Of a stretch of DNA of 64,000 nt, positions 24,476 through 32,854 are shown piece after piece. Each line of letters opens with the position of its first letter. Position 1 is the stretch's first letter. A model generated the notes under the pieces. The model was not told where the DNA came from and searched no databases. It saw only the letters and a list, made by a program, of their open reading frames with translations. The stretch covers positions 276,480-340,479 of the forward strand of contig NZ_QQAR01000003.1 of the NCBI RefSeq assembly GCF_003350375.1, given 5' to 3'. The translations under genes were made by a program, and so were the position numbers. This DNA comes from Flavobacterium sp. AG291 (GTDB taxonomy: Bacteria; Bacteroidota; Bacteroidia; Flavobacteriales; Flavobacteriaceae).

Positions 24476-24778
24476 ATGGAAAGCTTCAATGCACTTATAA
24501 ATAGCCCTGAACCTGTACTTGTCGATTTTTTTGCTACCTGGTGCGGACCTTGCCAAATGCTGGCGCCTATACTTAAAGAAGTAAAAGATACCCTTGGCGA
24601 CCGTATTAAGATAATAAAGGTAGATGTTGATAAAAATCAGGCATTAATGGCTAACCCACAATTTCAGGTAAAAGGCGTGCCTACGCTAATGCTGTTCAAA
24701 AATGGTAAAATGTTGTGGAGGCAGAGTGGGGTAGTGCCTAAGGAAGAATTGATAAGAACTATTAATAGTTTTCAATAA
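24476..24778 (+). CDS. Thioredoxin
   Basis: A 100-residue single-domain thioredoxin with the canonical active site WCGPC (Cys23 and Cys26), the buried Asp in LVDFFATWC and the cis-proline in KGVPTLMLFKNG near residue 64. It has no signal peptide and is therefore cytoplasmic. Length is close to the family minimum. It follows the persulfide dioxygenase gene by 86 bases behind a terminator, so the two may be transcribed separately but act on the same thiol pool. Several thioredoxins are usual in Bacteroidota, so the gene is not named trxA. Confidence 0.93.
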   Translation: MESFNALINSPEPVLVDFFATWCGPCQMLAPILKEVKDTLGDRIKIIKVDVDKNQALMANPQFQVKGVPTLMLFKNGKMLWRQSGVVPKEELIRTINSFQ

Positions 24779-24784
24779 AAGTTT

Positions 24785-24858
24785 TCAGTCGCAGTCTCAG
24801 CTTTCAGTAATTCACTCTAAGTGAAGCTTACTGCCTACTGAGACTGCTAACTGAGTAC
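24785..24858. repeat. CAGT-rich intergenic inverted repeat
   Basis: GCAGTCTCAG (24791-24800) is matched by CTGAGACTGC (24838-24847), with TTCAGTAA and TTACTG inside. A nested TTCAC/GTGAA hairpin lies at the centre (24811-24825). CAGT occurs repeatedly on both arms. It lies between convergent trx and aguA and could act as a hairpin terminator for either, but there is no T-run. I recognise similar CAGT-rich spacers in flavobacterial genomes. Confidence 0.5.
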
Positions 24859-24861
24859 TTT

Positions 24862-25926
24862 CTAAACAGGTTCCTGCTGGCTTAGGCAATGGAAACTGCC
24901 CAGTCCCCAGATAAGGTCTGTAGAATCTATGCCGATAACCTCACGGTCTTTAAAGCATGATTGTATAATATCTAAAGCTTTGGTATCGTTTACGCTGTCC
25001 TGGAAGGTAGGAACGATAATGCTCTTATTAGCTATGTAAAAGTTAGCATACGATGCCGGTAATCTTTGGTCTTCATAAATAACCGGTTTAGGCATAGGAA
25101 GCTCAATCACGTTAAGCTGCTTGCCATCCTGAAGGCGCATTTTGTGAAGACTGTGAAGGTTTTCCTGAAGTAGTTCATAGTTGTCGTCGTTTTTGTTTTC
25201 CTCAACAACAGTTACCACTGTATCTTCATTTACAAAACGGGTAATATCATCAATGTGTCCATCAGTATCATCACCTACGATACCATCGCCTAACCAAAGG
25301 ATATGGTTAACACCATAATACTCCGAAAGGTATTCTTCAATTTGCTTTTGGTTCAGGTGTGGGTTACGGTTTTCGTTAAGCAAACAGGCAGTAGTAGTCA
25401 TAAGTGTACCCTTACCGTTAAACTCAACGCTTCCGCCTTCCATCACGATACCCGGATGAAACACCTTTAAACCTAATGCTTCACCAATGCGTGTTGGGAT
25501 AACATCATCAAGGTCGTATGGAGGATATTTATCGCCCCATGCGTTATAACCCCAGTCAACAATAGCTTTTTCACCCGTTTGTTTGTTTACCACAAAAGCA
25601 GGACCGTGGTCACGACACCATGCATCGTTGGTAGGGTGCAGGTAAAAGCTTATTTCATTTAGCCTTGCTCCAGGAACCGTAGGTGCAAATTTTTCAATCT
25701 CTGTCAGCGCAAACTGTTGCATTGCTGCATCGGCAACATTAATGCATACTTTTTGGTGACGCGATACCTGAAGGATAAACTCGCAGTATGGTTTATAGAT
25801 TGTATGTAGCTTACCCGGCCATGAAGCCTCTTTATGAGGCCATGAAAGCCATAGCGCGCGTTGTTCAGCAAACTCTGCCGGAAAAGAAAAACCCAGCTGT
25901 TTGGGAGTTGGTGTATTAAAAGTCAT
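24862..25926 (-). CDS. aguA: Agmatine deiminase
   Basis: A 354-residue enzyme of the guanidino-modifying superfamily (PPAD/agmatine deiminase) that converts agmatine to N-carbamoylputrescine and ammonia. The substrate-binding Asp/His motif is NDAWCRDHGPAF near residue 103. MEGGSVEFNGKGT near 163 and GDDTDGHIDD near 216 carry other active-site residues. The catalytic Cys is in LGSFHC near 347. The family usually shows GGGNIHC; here GLGSFHC replaces it. The ATG at 25926 is preferred over the TTG one codon upstream. It follows aguB on the same strand and completes arginine-derived putrescine synthesis with it. Confidence 0.93.
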   Translation of the reverse strand: MTFNTPTPKQLGFSFPAEFAEQRALWLSWPHKEASWPGKLHTIYKPYCEFILQVSRHQKVCINVADAAMQQFALTEIEKFAPTVPGARLNEISFYLHPTNDAWCRDHGPAFVVNKQTGEKAIVDWGYNAWGDKYPPYDLDDVIPTRIGEALGLKVFHPGIVMEGGSVEFNGKGTLMTTTACLLNENRNPHLNQKQIEEYLSEYYGVNHILWLGDGIVGDDTDGHIDDITRFVNEDTVVTVVEENKNDDNYELLQENLHSLHKMRLQDGKQLNVIELPMPKPVIYEDQRLPASYANFYIANKSIIVPTFQDSVNDTKALDIIQSCFKDREVIGIDSTDLIWGLGSFHCLSQQEPV

Positions 25927-25974
25927 CAATGTCAGTAGTTATAAATATCCGTAAACAATTATTCAGGAGCCGGG

Positions 25975-26013
25975 AGAATCCGAAACCCGAAACTCAGAAC
26001 CCGAAACGGGTTC
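25975..26013 (-). repeat. Short-period CCGAAAC repeat with hairpin at the aguB stop
   Basis: The spacer contains CCGAAAC three times at intervals of about 7-14 bases. The last copy forms a perfect hairpin with GAACCCG (25997-26003) and CGGGTTC (26007-26013), overlapping the first base of the aguB stop codon. It may attenuate transcription between aguB and aguA or be a remnant of a dispersed spacer repeat. Confidence 0.45.
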
Positions 26014-26888
26014 TATTCCCCGTCCAGGTAACGTTTTGTTATTGGCTGATAGCTGTCAATTCTTCTGTCACGAAGGAAAGGCCAGTGTGTACGGTAATGA
26101 TCTGTTTTTTTAGTATCGATTTCTACTACAGTAGTTTCTTCGTTTTCATGAGAACCTAGATACATTAGTTTACCCTGAGGGTTTGCAACAAAACTACCTC
26201 CCCAGAATTTCATGGCACCATCCTGTTCAAAACCTACACGGTTTACGCTTACAACGTGTACGCCATTGGCAACTGCATGCGAACGCTGAATGATCTGCCA
26301 TGCATCGTACTGTTCTTTGTTAGTGTCTTCGTCCTGGTCTGTAGCCCAACCGATAGCAGTAGGGTAGAACATGATCTCTGCACCCATAAGTGCCGTAATA
26401 CGGCTGGCTTCCGGATACCACTGATCCCAACAGATAAGGATTCCGATCTTAGCATATTTAGTCTGGAATACTTTATAGCCCAGGTCGCCCGGGGTAAAGT
26501 AGAATTTCTCATAAAATGCCGGATCGTCCGGAATGTGCATTTTACGGTATTTACCAAGGTAAGTACCATCGGCATCGATAACAGCGGTTGTGTTGTGGTA
26601 TAGGCCTTCTGCACGTTTCTCGAACAGAGAAGCAATAATAACAACATTAAGCTCCTTAGCAATTGGACTAAGCGCCTCAGTGCTTGGACCCGGAATAGCT
26701 TCGGCAAGCTTAAAGTTCTCATAATCCTCTACATCACAAAAATACAGTGAAGTGAACAGCTCCTGAAGGCAAACGATCTGTGCGCCATCGGCAGCAGCTT
26801 TGCGTATTTCCCTTATGGCTTTATCAATATTAGGCTGCTTGTCTTTAACGCAGCTCATCTGTACTAATCCTACTTTTACTTTACTCAT
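26013..26888 (-). CDS. aguB: N-carbamoylputrescine amidase
   Basis: A 291-residue nitrilase-superfamily enzyme that hydrolyses N-carbamoylputrescine to putrescine, CO2 and ammonia. The Glu-Lys-Cys catalytic triad is visible: Glu in LQELFTSLYF near residue 42, Lys in YRKMHIPDD near 116 and Cys in ILICWDQWYPE near 153. SRITALMGAE and AVANGVHVVSVNRVG support the AguB subgroup. It is first in the aguB-aguA operon, with 86 bases to aguA, so the two enzymes together take agmatine to putrescine. Arginine decarboxylase is not in the window. Confidence 0.94.
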   Translation of the reverse strand: MSKVKVGLVQMSCVKDKQPNIDKAIREIRKAAADGAQIVCLQELFTSLYFCDVEDYENFKLAEAIPGPSTEALSPIAKELNVVIIASLFEKRAEGLYHNTTAVIDADGTYLGKYRKMHIPDDPAFYEKFYFTPGDLGYKVFQTKYAKIGILICWDQWYPEASRITALMGAEIMFYPTAIGWATDQDEDTNKEQYDAWQIIQRSHAVANGVHVVSVNRVGFEQDGAMKFWGGSFVANPQGKLMYLGSHENEETTVVEIDTKKTDHYRTHWPFLRDRRIDSYQPITKRYLDGE

Positions 26889-27169
26889 GGCATTACATAA
26901 AAATTGAGGTGCAAATTTACGTAAAAAGTTTGGTTTTTTAAGGATGCAGCTGTTAGGGTTAGGTTAAAGTGATTTTTGTTGCGATTTTACTTTTTGTTAA
27001 TGATATATAGGTTTAAATGTTAAAATTATTAAGAAAAATTTTATATTTTAGCTAATGTGTGTTTAAGGGTTAAAATCTTAATCAAATAGGGTTTTACCTA
27101 GTTAGGAAGGATGTATAATTACCAAATTTGAAAAACCAAAAAAGAAGTAACCAATTTAAACTTTATTAT

Positions 27170-27859
27170 ATGAAACGAATTTTATTTATCATGTTTTTAA
27201 TTACTCTTGTTAGCTGTAAAAAAGATCATAAACAACAAGAATCCGTTACTGCCGAAGAACATAGTAATAAAAATGAAATGTTAAAAGATGAAGTTTTGAA
27301 ATATGATTCAAAACGTTTAAGCAAGTTTTTGCAATGTGTTTCTAATGATCAGATATATAATACATATATTGGATTACCCTTGAGAGAAAGGGCTAGATGG
27401 ATTGATCAGAACGGAATTAAAATTTGCGAAAATCAGGCTTACACTTGTATATATGAGATACATGAGGTTTTAGATGTTGATGAATTTAATCGTTGGGTAC
27501 GTACACATCCTGAAAACAATGAGGAAATAAAGTATTACGAAAAAGATTGGGATGTAATTAAGAAGTTTACTAGTGATATTTCATGTTATGAGTACTATGT
27601 TGGATTTACTTTTAATGGAAATACGATAAATCTTAAGAAACTTAAATACTCTTATGACGAAACCTGCTATTCCAAACCTTTTTTTGAATCTCTTAGTAAG
27701 TTTTTAAAGAGTGGAGATCAATTGTATTTTACAAAAGCAATGACTCCTGTTATTAAACCATCTGGTCAGGTAACTACAGAAGAAAGAGTCGTTTTTGAGA
27801 TAAGAAACGGTACACAAATAAGAAGATTTGATATATCACACGATCCTACATTTTTATAA
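27170..27859 (+). CDS. Hypothetical lipoprotein of a sensor operon
   Basis: A 229-residue protein with a lipoprotein signal (MKRILFIMFLITLVSCKK, lipobox LVSC). The mature part is charged and mixed alpha/beta, with CEQ-type pairs of Cys (around ICENQAYTCIYEIH and ISCYEYY), and no family I recognise. It is probably periplasmic or outer-membrane anchored. The ATG at 27170 is chosen over the TTG at 27128 because the signal starts there. It lies 12 bases before a multi-TM protein and then an overlapping sensor kinase and regulator, so it may supply a ligand or partner to the system. The DNA is strongly AT-rich. Confidence 0.7.
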   Translation: MKRILFIMFLITLVSCKKDHKQQESVTAEEHSNKNEMLKDEVLKYDSKRLSKFLQCVSNDQIYNTYIGLPLRERARWIDQNGIKICENQAYTCIYEIHEVLDVDEFNRWVRTHPENNEEIKYYEKDWDVIKKFTSDISCYEYYVGFTFNGNTINLKKLKYSYDETCYSKPFFESLSKFLKSGDQLYFTKAMTPVIKPSGQVTTEERVVFEIRNGTQIRRFDISHDPTFL

Positions 27860-27871
27860 ATTTTTGTACTT

Positions 27872-28498
27872 ATGTTTTTAGAATTAATACCATTATATGT
27901 TTTAGTTACTCTTTTTGTAGCGTTATCGAAATTGAAATTGAAATACGTTGCAAATAAGTATCTTATGATTATATTACTAATTAATGGTGTTACAGAAATT
28001 AGTAGCGCCTTTTTATTATATAGTGGAAATTCTATTTCGTTGATATCGACAATAAATATAATAATCACTACTTGCTTGTGGTTGTTATTAATGGATATGT
28101 GGATAAAAAGCAGAATTGTTATTATAATTACAATAATAGCATTTCTGCTTTTTTCAACAATTAATTTATTTTTTATAGAAGGTATATGGATATTTAATAA
28201 ATATACTTTTATTGTTGGAGCTTTTTTATACCTAATCGTATTTATTGTGAAAAGTTTTAATGAACTCAAACTTGAAAAGTTCTCTGTACTCTTATCTAAT
28301 TATTATATTTTAGTTCTTTCACCTATTATATATTTTTTTGGTTTTAGTTTTATTTTTGGATTTGGAGATATTCCTTTGGCTAAAGTGAAAGTTTTTGAAG
28401 TAAAACTTTATACTATTATTGCATTTTTCGTCAACATCATCTACTACACCCTCATAAATATCTACATTTACAGAGAAAGGAAATTTAAACATGCTTGA
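27872..28498 (+). CDS. Multi-spanning membrane protein, predicted sensor input of the adjoining kinase
   Basis: A 208-residue, highly hydrophobic protein with about seven predicted transmembrane segments (roughly 5-20, 32-52, 57-75, 81-98, 107-125, 140-165 and 180-200) and a short charged end (YRERKFKHA). No known family is recognised. Its end overlaps the start of the histidine kinase by 8 bases, and that kinase has only one helix and no evident sensing domain. It therefore looks like a separately encoded sensing module. This is inference from position and topology. Base composition is extremely AT-rich (14 of 60 bases G or C at 28081-28140). Confidence 0.7.
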   Translation: MFLELIPLYVLVTLFVALSKLKLKYVANKYLMIILLINGVTEISSAFLLYSGNSISLISTINIIITTCLWLLLMDMWIKSRIVIIITIIAFLLFSTINLFFIEGIWIFNKYTFIVGAFLYLIVFIVKSFNELKLEKFSVLLSNYYILVLSPIIYFFGFSFIFGFGDIPLAKVKVFEVKLYTIIAFFVNIIYYTLINIYIYRERKFKHA

Positions 28499-29261
28499 TA
28501 ATATTGCTTTTGGTATCGTTATAAGTGTGCTATTTGTTAGTTTGATAGTACTTTTTTGCGTACTTATCATTAAGCTGTATATCCATAAGGTTAAAAGCTA
28601 CACCAAGCTCATTTATGAGAAAGATCTCAATTTCCAAAAGACGCTTAATGCGACAATTATGGAAACCCAGGAGCAGGTGCTCAATAACATTTCGCAGGAT
28701 CTGCACGACGATGCAGGGCAGCAGCTTACTTATATCAATTTTGTTGTAGAAAATCTTAAATACGATAACCCTGAACTTAACGAAGCACTTAATCCTTTAA
28801 GCCAGTCTATCGGAACGTTGTCTAAGTCGATACGCAGCATTAGCCACTCCCTTAACAGTCAACTATTGGTACAGGAAAGCCTTGTGAAAGCGATAGAGGC
28901 CGAGGTGGAGCGTCTTAAAAGCAATACTAAGTTGCAGGTTAACCTTATTTTGAGTGGTAGCCGCAAAAAATCTTTTGAGAGCGATGTAAAGATCGTTATC
29001 TACCGTATTTTTCAGGAGGTTATCAATAATGCACTGAAGCATTCCGGTGCATCGGTTGTGGATATCACGTTGAAAACAGAACCTTGCTTTGAACTTACTG
29101 TTGCTGATAACGGTAAAGGATTCATACCGGATAGCATTAATGATAGTAAATCAGGTTTAGGGCTTAAAAATATTGTAAAACGTGCCGAAATCATTAACTT
29201 TAAGGTCAAACTGGATTCGGCCCCCGGTGAGGGAACACATATAATCATTTCTGAAAAATAA
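28491..29261 (+). CDS. Sensor histidine kinase, HisKA_3 (NarX-like) type
   Basis: A 256-residue kinase with a single N-terminal transmembrane helix (about 8-30), a dimerisation domain with phospho-acceptor His in DLHDDAGQQL near residue 71, and a HATPase with EVINNALKHSG, VADNGKGF, GLGLKNIVKRAE and GEGTHI. It has no extracytoplasmic sensor domain, so sensing probably relies on the lipoprotein and multi-TM protein encoded just upstream. The downstream LuxR-type regulator starts 4 bases after it and is the expected partner. Composition changes within this gene: the first 150 bases are as AT-rich as the upstream genes, while the kinase core is not. Confidence 0.9.
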   Translation: MLDNIAFGIVISVLFVSLIVLFCVLIIKLYIHKVKSYTKLIYEKDLNFQKTLNATIMETQEQVLNNISQDLHDDAGQQLTYINFVVENLKYDNPELNEALNPLSQSIGTLSKSIRSISHSLNSQLLVQESLVKAIEAEVERLKSNTKLQVNLILSGSRKKSFESDVKIVIYRIFQEVINNALKHSGASVVDITLKTEPCFELTVADNGKGFIPDSINDSKSGLGLKNIVKRAEIINFKVKLDSAPGEGTHIIISEK

Positions 29262-29265
29262 GCCT

Positions 29266-29931
29266 ATGGACAAAATTACTATTGGTATTGTTGACGATCA
29301 TAAAATTGTAAGGCAGGGCCTCAGGGAACTCCTCGAGAAAATAAGCAATTATAAGGTTGTTGCCGAATTTGAAAACGGAAACGATTTTTTGAATGCTTTG
29401 CCTATTGAAGATAAACCTAATCTTTTCATCATAGACTATTCTATGCCCGGACTGAATGGTGTAGAGGTGCTAAAAGCGCTGGAAGAAAAAGATGAGGAAT
29501 ATAAGGTACTCTTGCTTACCCAACATTTTGATGAACAGATTATTGATGCTGCTTATCATCATGGGGCAAGAGGGTTTTTACATAAAAACTGTACTGCTCA
29601 GGACTTGAAATTCGCAATAGATAATATTGCAACTGTTGGTTACAACAATGTGGTTGAGATCCTTAAGCGTGTCAGGAAATATGATCCTTTTGCTAATGCT
29701 GAGCCTAAGAGTGGGATAAAGCTTACCGAGAGGGAGTATGATTTCCTGAGATTGGTTTGCGATGAAAAAGAGTATACCTACGAGCAAATGGCCGATATAA
29801 TGAGTGTATCTGTAAAATCAATCGAGGCTTATCGTACTGCGCTTTTTGAAAAATACAACATTAAGTCTAAAGTAGGACTGGTGCTGTTTTCATATAAGCA
29901 CAAACTTACTCCGCCATTTGCAGAGAAATAG
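29266..29931 (+). CDS. LuxR/NarL-family response regulator
   Basis: A 221-residue regulator. The receiver domain has GIVDDHKIVRQGLRELL at residue 5, phospho-acceptor Asp in IIDYSMPGLNGV near 59, and Lys in FLHKNCTA near 108. The C-terminal LuxR helix-turn-helix has LTEREYDFLRLVC and the recognition region MSVSVKSIEAYRTALFEKYN near 184. It is encoded 4 bases after the HisKA_3 kinase and is its cognate partner by position. Its stop lies 2 bases from the convergent hemolysin III stop. Targets are unknown, possibly its own operon. Confidence 0.93.
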   Translation: MDKITIGIVDDHKIVRQGLRELLEKISNYKVVAEFENGNDFLNALPIEDKPNLFIIDYSMPGLNGVEVLKALEEKDEEYKVLLLTQHFDEQIIDAAYHHGARGFLHKNCTAQDLKFAIDNIATVGYNNVVEILKRVRKYDPFANAEPKSGIKLTEREYDFLRLVCDEKEYTYEQMADIMSVSVKSIEAYRTALFEKYNIKSKVGLVLFSYKHKLTPPFAEK

Positions 29932-29933
29932 TA

Positions 29934-30569
29934 TTAAGGGATAAGATAAAAGAAGATCCCGAAGAAGTGCAGGGCACTGCCTCCCAATACAAACAAATGC
30001 CAGATGGTATGGTTGTAGGGAATCTTTTCTTTTGCAAAAAAGTAAATCCCTATAGTATAACACAGTCCGCCTCCCAGTAAGTAATAAAGAGCACCTGCTG
30101 CTACATTTTCTATCAACGGTTTTATGGCTATAATTATAAGCCATCCCATTAATGCATAAAGAATGAGTGATAGTTTTTCAGATTTTCGCAATGGCGAAAA
30201 CTTAAAGATGAATCCGGCAATAGCAAATGCCCATATAAACCCAAAGATGCACCATCCCCATATACCTTTCAGTCCTAACAGGGCTACAGGTGTATAGGTT
30301 CCGGCAATGAGTATGTATATACATAAATGGTCGATACGCTGAAAGATGCGTTTCCATTTTAGTTTATGCATGGCATGATATATCGTAGAAGCCGAATATA
30401 AAAGCACCAGGCTGATGCCAAATACAAGGGCAGCGGCAAGATCTGTTTTTGTACCTCTGAAAGCAGCAAATCCCGCCAGTAGTATCAGGGCAGCTACAGA
30501 TAGTAAAGCACCGGCCCCGTGGGTGATAACGTTCCAGAATTCTTCCTGCTTTCTATTCTTTTTTGACAT
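29934..30569 (-). CDS. Hemolysin III family (PAQR-type) membrane protein
   Basis: A 211-residue, seven-helix membrane protein of the HlyIII/PAQR family. The metal-site residues expected for PAQR proteins are visible: NVITHGAGALLS near the start, SASTIYHAMH near residue 60 with Ser and His, DHLCIYILIAGTYTPVAL near 80 with Asp, and the C-terminal H-x3-H as NHTIWHLFVL near 185. Bacterial members are annotated as hemolysin III, but their real role is probably lipid or ceramidase-like hydrolysis or membrane homeostasis. It is a monocistronic minus-strand gene, with a divergent GH88 gene upstream. Confidence 0.88.
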   Translation of the reverse strand: MSKKNRKQEEFWNVITHGAGALLSVAALILLAGFAAFRGTKTDLAAALVFGISLVLLYSASTIYHAMHKLKWKRIFQRIDHLCIYILIAGTYTPVALLGLKGIWGWCIFGFIWAFAIAGFIFKFSPLRKSEKLSLILYALMGWLIIIAIKPLIENVAAGALYYLLGGGLCYTIGIYFFAKEKIPYNHTIWHLFVLGGSALHFFGIFFYLIP

Positions 30570-30726
30570 GGCTAAGTAATAATACTACAAAGGTAATCGT
30601 TCGCTTTTTTACCTGTAGTATTCAACTGCTAATATTTTGTTATAATCTAATGGCAAAAAGTATAGCTGTAGAAATTAATGTTTTATATTTTTGGGTATTA
30701 ATCAATCACAGCACCAATTAGTATCC

Positions 30727-31929
30727 ATGAAAATACGCTTACTGTTTTTAAGTTTCCTATTCATAACAACACTTTTTGTAAATGCACAGACTCTTAAAAA
30801 AGATATTGTAAGGCTCGACCTGAAAACACAGCTTGAATATTGTAAAGTACATACGTTAAATACACTTACAGCGCTTCCTAATGACGGGAAGTCGTTGCCA
30901 CGAAGCATTCCGGCTAAAAGCAAAGAGTGGAACTATGTTGATTATAAGGACTGGACTAGCGGTTTCTGGCCGGGTCAGTTATGGTACGTTTATGAAACCA
31001 GTCATGATAAAAAGATATTGGCTGCTGCCGAAAAATATACAAACTATTTACTGCCGTTAACCAACACTAAAGCTGCCGACCACGATTTAGGGTTTCAGGT
31101 GTTTAATAGTTTTGGTAATGCCTATCAGCTAACGGGTAAAAAGGAATATAAAGAAGCTGTACTCAGGGCTGCCGATACGCTTGCCACATTATTCAATACG
31201 AAGGTTGGTACAATACAATCGTGGCCTCATGCCAGGTATGGCGGTCATAATACCATTATAGATAATATGATGAACCTTGAAATGTTATTTTGGGCATCAA
31301 AACACGGAGGTAACAAAAAGCTATATGATATTGCTGTAAAACATGCCGAAACTACCATGCAAAATCATTTCAGGCCTGACTATTCCGCATACCATGTTGT
31401 GGTGTATGATACTGAAACAGGTCAAAAAATAAAAGGAGTTACAGCACAGGGATTGTCCGACGATAGTATGTGGGCGAGGGGACAGGCATGGGCTATTTAT
31501 GGTTTTACAATGGTATATAGGGAAACTGGCGACCGTAAATTCCGTGATTTTGCTCATAAGCTGGCAAGGGTTTATCTCGACAGGCTTCCAAAAGATATGA
31601 TTCCTTATTGGGATTTTAATGATACAGATCTACAGGCACCAAGGGATGCTTCAGCAGCGGCTATTACGGCTTCGGCATTACTGGAACTGGCTACTTTTAC
31701 CAAGGACAGTAAGTTGAAAAGGGAATATGAAGAAAAGGCCATGAAAATGATAACGGAGTTAACTAACCATTATCAGAGCCGCTATGAGAACAATGCATTG
31801 TTGTTACATTCTACAGGGCATAAACCTGCCGGGAGTGAAATAGATTGTTCGATAATCTATGCTGATTATTACTATATGGAATGCCTGGCAAGGCTTGAAA
31901 AATTAATGTGGGTTAAGCGATTTTTTTAA
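30727..31929 (+). CDS. GH88 unsaturated glucuronyl hydrolase
   Basis: A 400-residue secreted glycoside hydrolase of family 88, which removes unsaturated uronic acid from the ends of oligosaccharides left by polysaccharide lyases. It has a signal peptide (MKIRLLFLSFLFITTLFVNAQ). DWTSGFWPGQLWY near residue 77 is followed by the catalytic-region Asp motifs NTIIDNMMNLEMLFW near 175 and DDSMWARGQAWAIYG near 246. The ATG at 30727 gives the signal peptide; the frame extends back to 30691. It lies in an operon with an aldo-keto reductase (1-base overlap) but with no lyase or SusC/D gene nearby, so its substrate is supplied by another locus. Confidence 0.9.
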   Translation: MKIRLLFLSFLFITTLFVNAQTLKKDIVRLDLKTQLEYCKVHTLNTLTALPNDGKSLPRSIPAKSKEWNYVDYKDWTSGFWPGQLWYVYETSHDKKILAAAEKYTNYLLPLTNTKAADHDLGFQVFNSFGNAYQLTGKKEYKEAVLRAADTLATLFNTKVGTIQSWPHARYGGHNTIIDNMMNLEMLFWASKHGGNKKLYDIAVKHAETTMQNHFRPDYSAYHVVVYDTETGQKIKGVTAQGLSDDSMWARGQAWAIYGFTMVYRETGDRKFRDFAHKLARVYLDRLPKDMIPYWDFNDTDLQAPRDASAAAITASALLELATFTKDSKLKREYEEKAMKMITELTNHYQSRYENNALLLHSTGHKPAGSEIDCSIIYADYYYMECLARLEKLMWVKRFF

Positions 31930-32828
31930 TGATGAGGTACAATACAATTCATAAAACAGGATTTAAGGTTAGCGAGATAAGCTTTGGCTGTATGTCGCTT
32001 AAAAGCGAAGGAAAAGATAACGATGTTATAATCAATAAGGCTATTGACGGAGGTATTAATCTTTTTGATACTGCCGACCTGTATGAGAAAGGAGAGAACG
32101 AAAGGCTTTTAGGAAATGCTCTTAAAGCAAAGCGTAAAGATGTTTTTATCTCTACTAAAGTAGGTAATCAGTGGAGGAAAGATGGCAGCGGCTGGGACTG
32201 GAATCCGCGTAAGGAATACATTCTGAACGCTGTGGATGATAGCCTGAAAAGATTACAAACGGATTATATCGATCTATACCTGTTGCATGGGGGTACAATG
32301 GATGATCCTATGGATGAATCCATCGAAGCTTTTGAACGTTTGGTTGATATGGGTAAAATTAGAAGTTATGGCTTGTCGTCCATACGCTCGAATGTAATTA
32401 GAGAATTTGTAAAAAGGTCAAACATTGCTGCTGTAATGACTCAATACAGTTACCTTGACCGCAGGCCCGAAGAAGAAACATTAAACCTGCTGTTTAATAA
32501 CAATATTGGTGTTTTAGCCCGTGGCAGTATGGCTTCAGGTTTGCTGGTCGATAAACCGGCTTCGGATTATCTTAATCTTAAAGCTCCTGAGGTAGAAAAA
32601 ATAGTAAATGAACTGAAACATAATCTTCCGGAAGGCAGAACGTTACAGGAAACAGTTATGCGATATGTCAACGGTCATTCGGCAGTAACAACAGCTGTTG
32701 CGGGTATTCGTACACTAAAACAGCTTGAAGATGCTATTAATACGGCCAATACCTTACCTTTAATGGAAGAAGAACGTCAGCATTTACAGGCTTTATGGAC
32801 AGGTAATACCTATTCTGAACACCGATAA
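31929..32828 (+). CDS. Aldo/keto reductase
   Basis: A 299-residue (beta/alpha)8 NADPH-dependent oxidoreductase. The catalytic tetrad is visible: Asp in NLFDTADLYEKGENE, with Tyr a few residues on, Lys in ISTKVGN near residue 77 and His in LYLLHGG near 115. The cofactor-binding half includes SYGLSSIRSN and GVLARGSMASGLL. Its ATG overlaps the TAA of the GH88 gene by one base (a second ATG follows), so translation is probably coupled. It may reduce the keto-sugar or aldehyde released from unsaturated uronates, which is inference from the operon. Confidence 0.88.
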   Translation: MMRYNTIHKTGFKVSEISFGCMSLKSEGKDNDVIINKAIDGGINLFDTADLYEKGENERLLGNALKAKRKDVFISTKVGNQWRKDGSGWDWNPRKEYILNAVDDSLKRLQTDYIDLYLLHGGTMDDPMDESIEAFERLVDMGKIRSYGLSSIRSNVIREFVKRSNIAAVMTQYSYLDRRPEEETLNLLFNNNIGVLARGSMASGLLVDKPASDYLNLKAPEVEKIVNELKHNLPEGRTLQETVMRYVNGHSAVTTAVAGIRTLKQLEDAINTANTLPLMEEERQHLQALWTGNTYSEHR

Positions 32829-32854
32829 TAATAAAAAGAAAGTCAGCTTCCAGT

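Noticed and set aside
26249..26722. 157-residue frame in a second frame within aguB
   Set aside because: Leu/Arg-rich composition is typical of a shadow frame of a conserved gene, and the aguB frame contains all catalytic motifs.
27766..28269. 167-residue hydrophobic frame opposite the multi-TM protein
   Set aside because: AT-rich antisense sequence of a membrane protein naturally gives long hydrophobic frames, and the sense genes are linked by overlaps into an operon.
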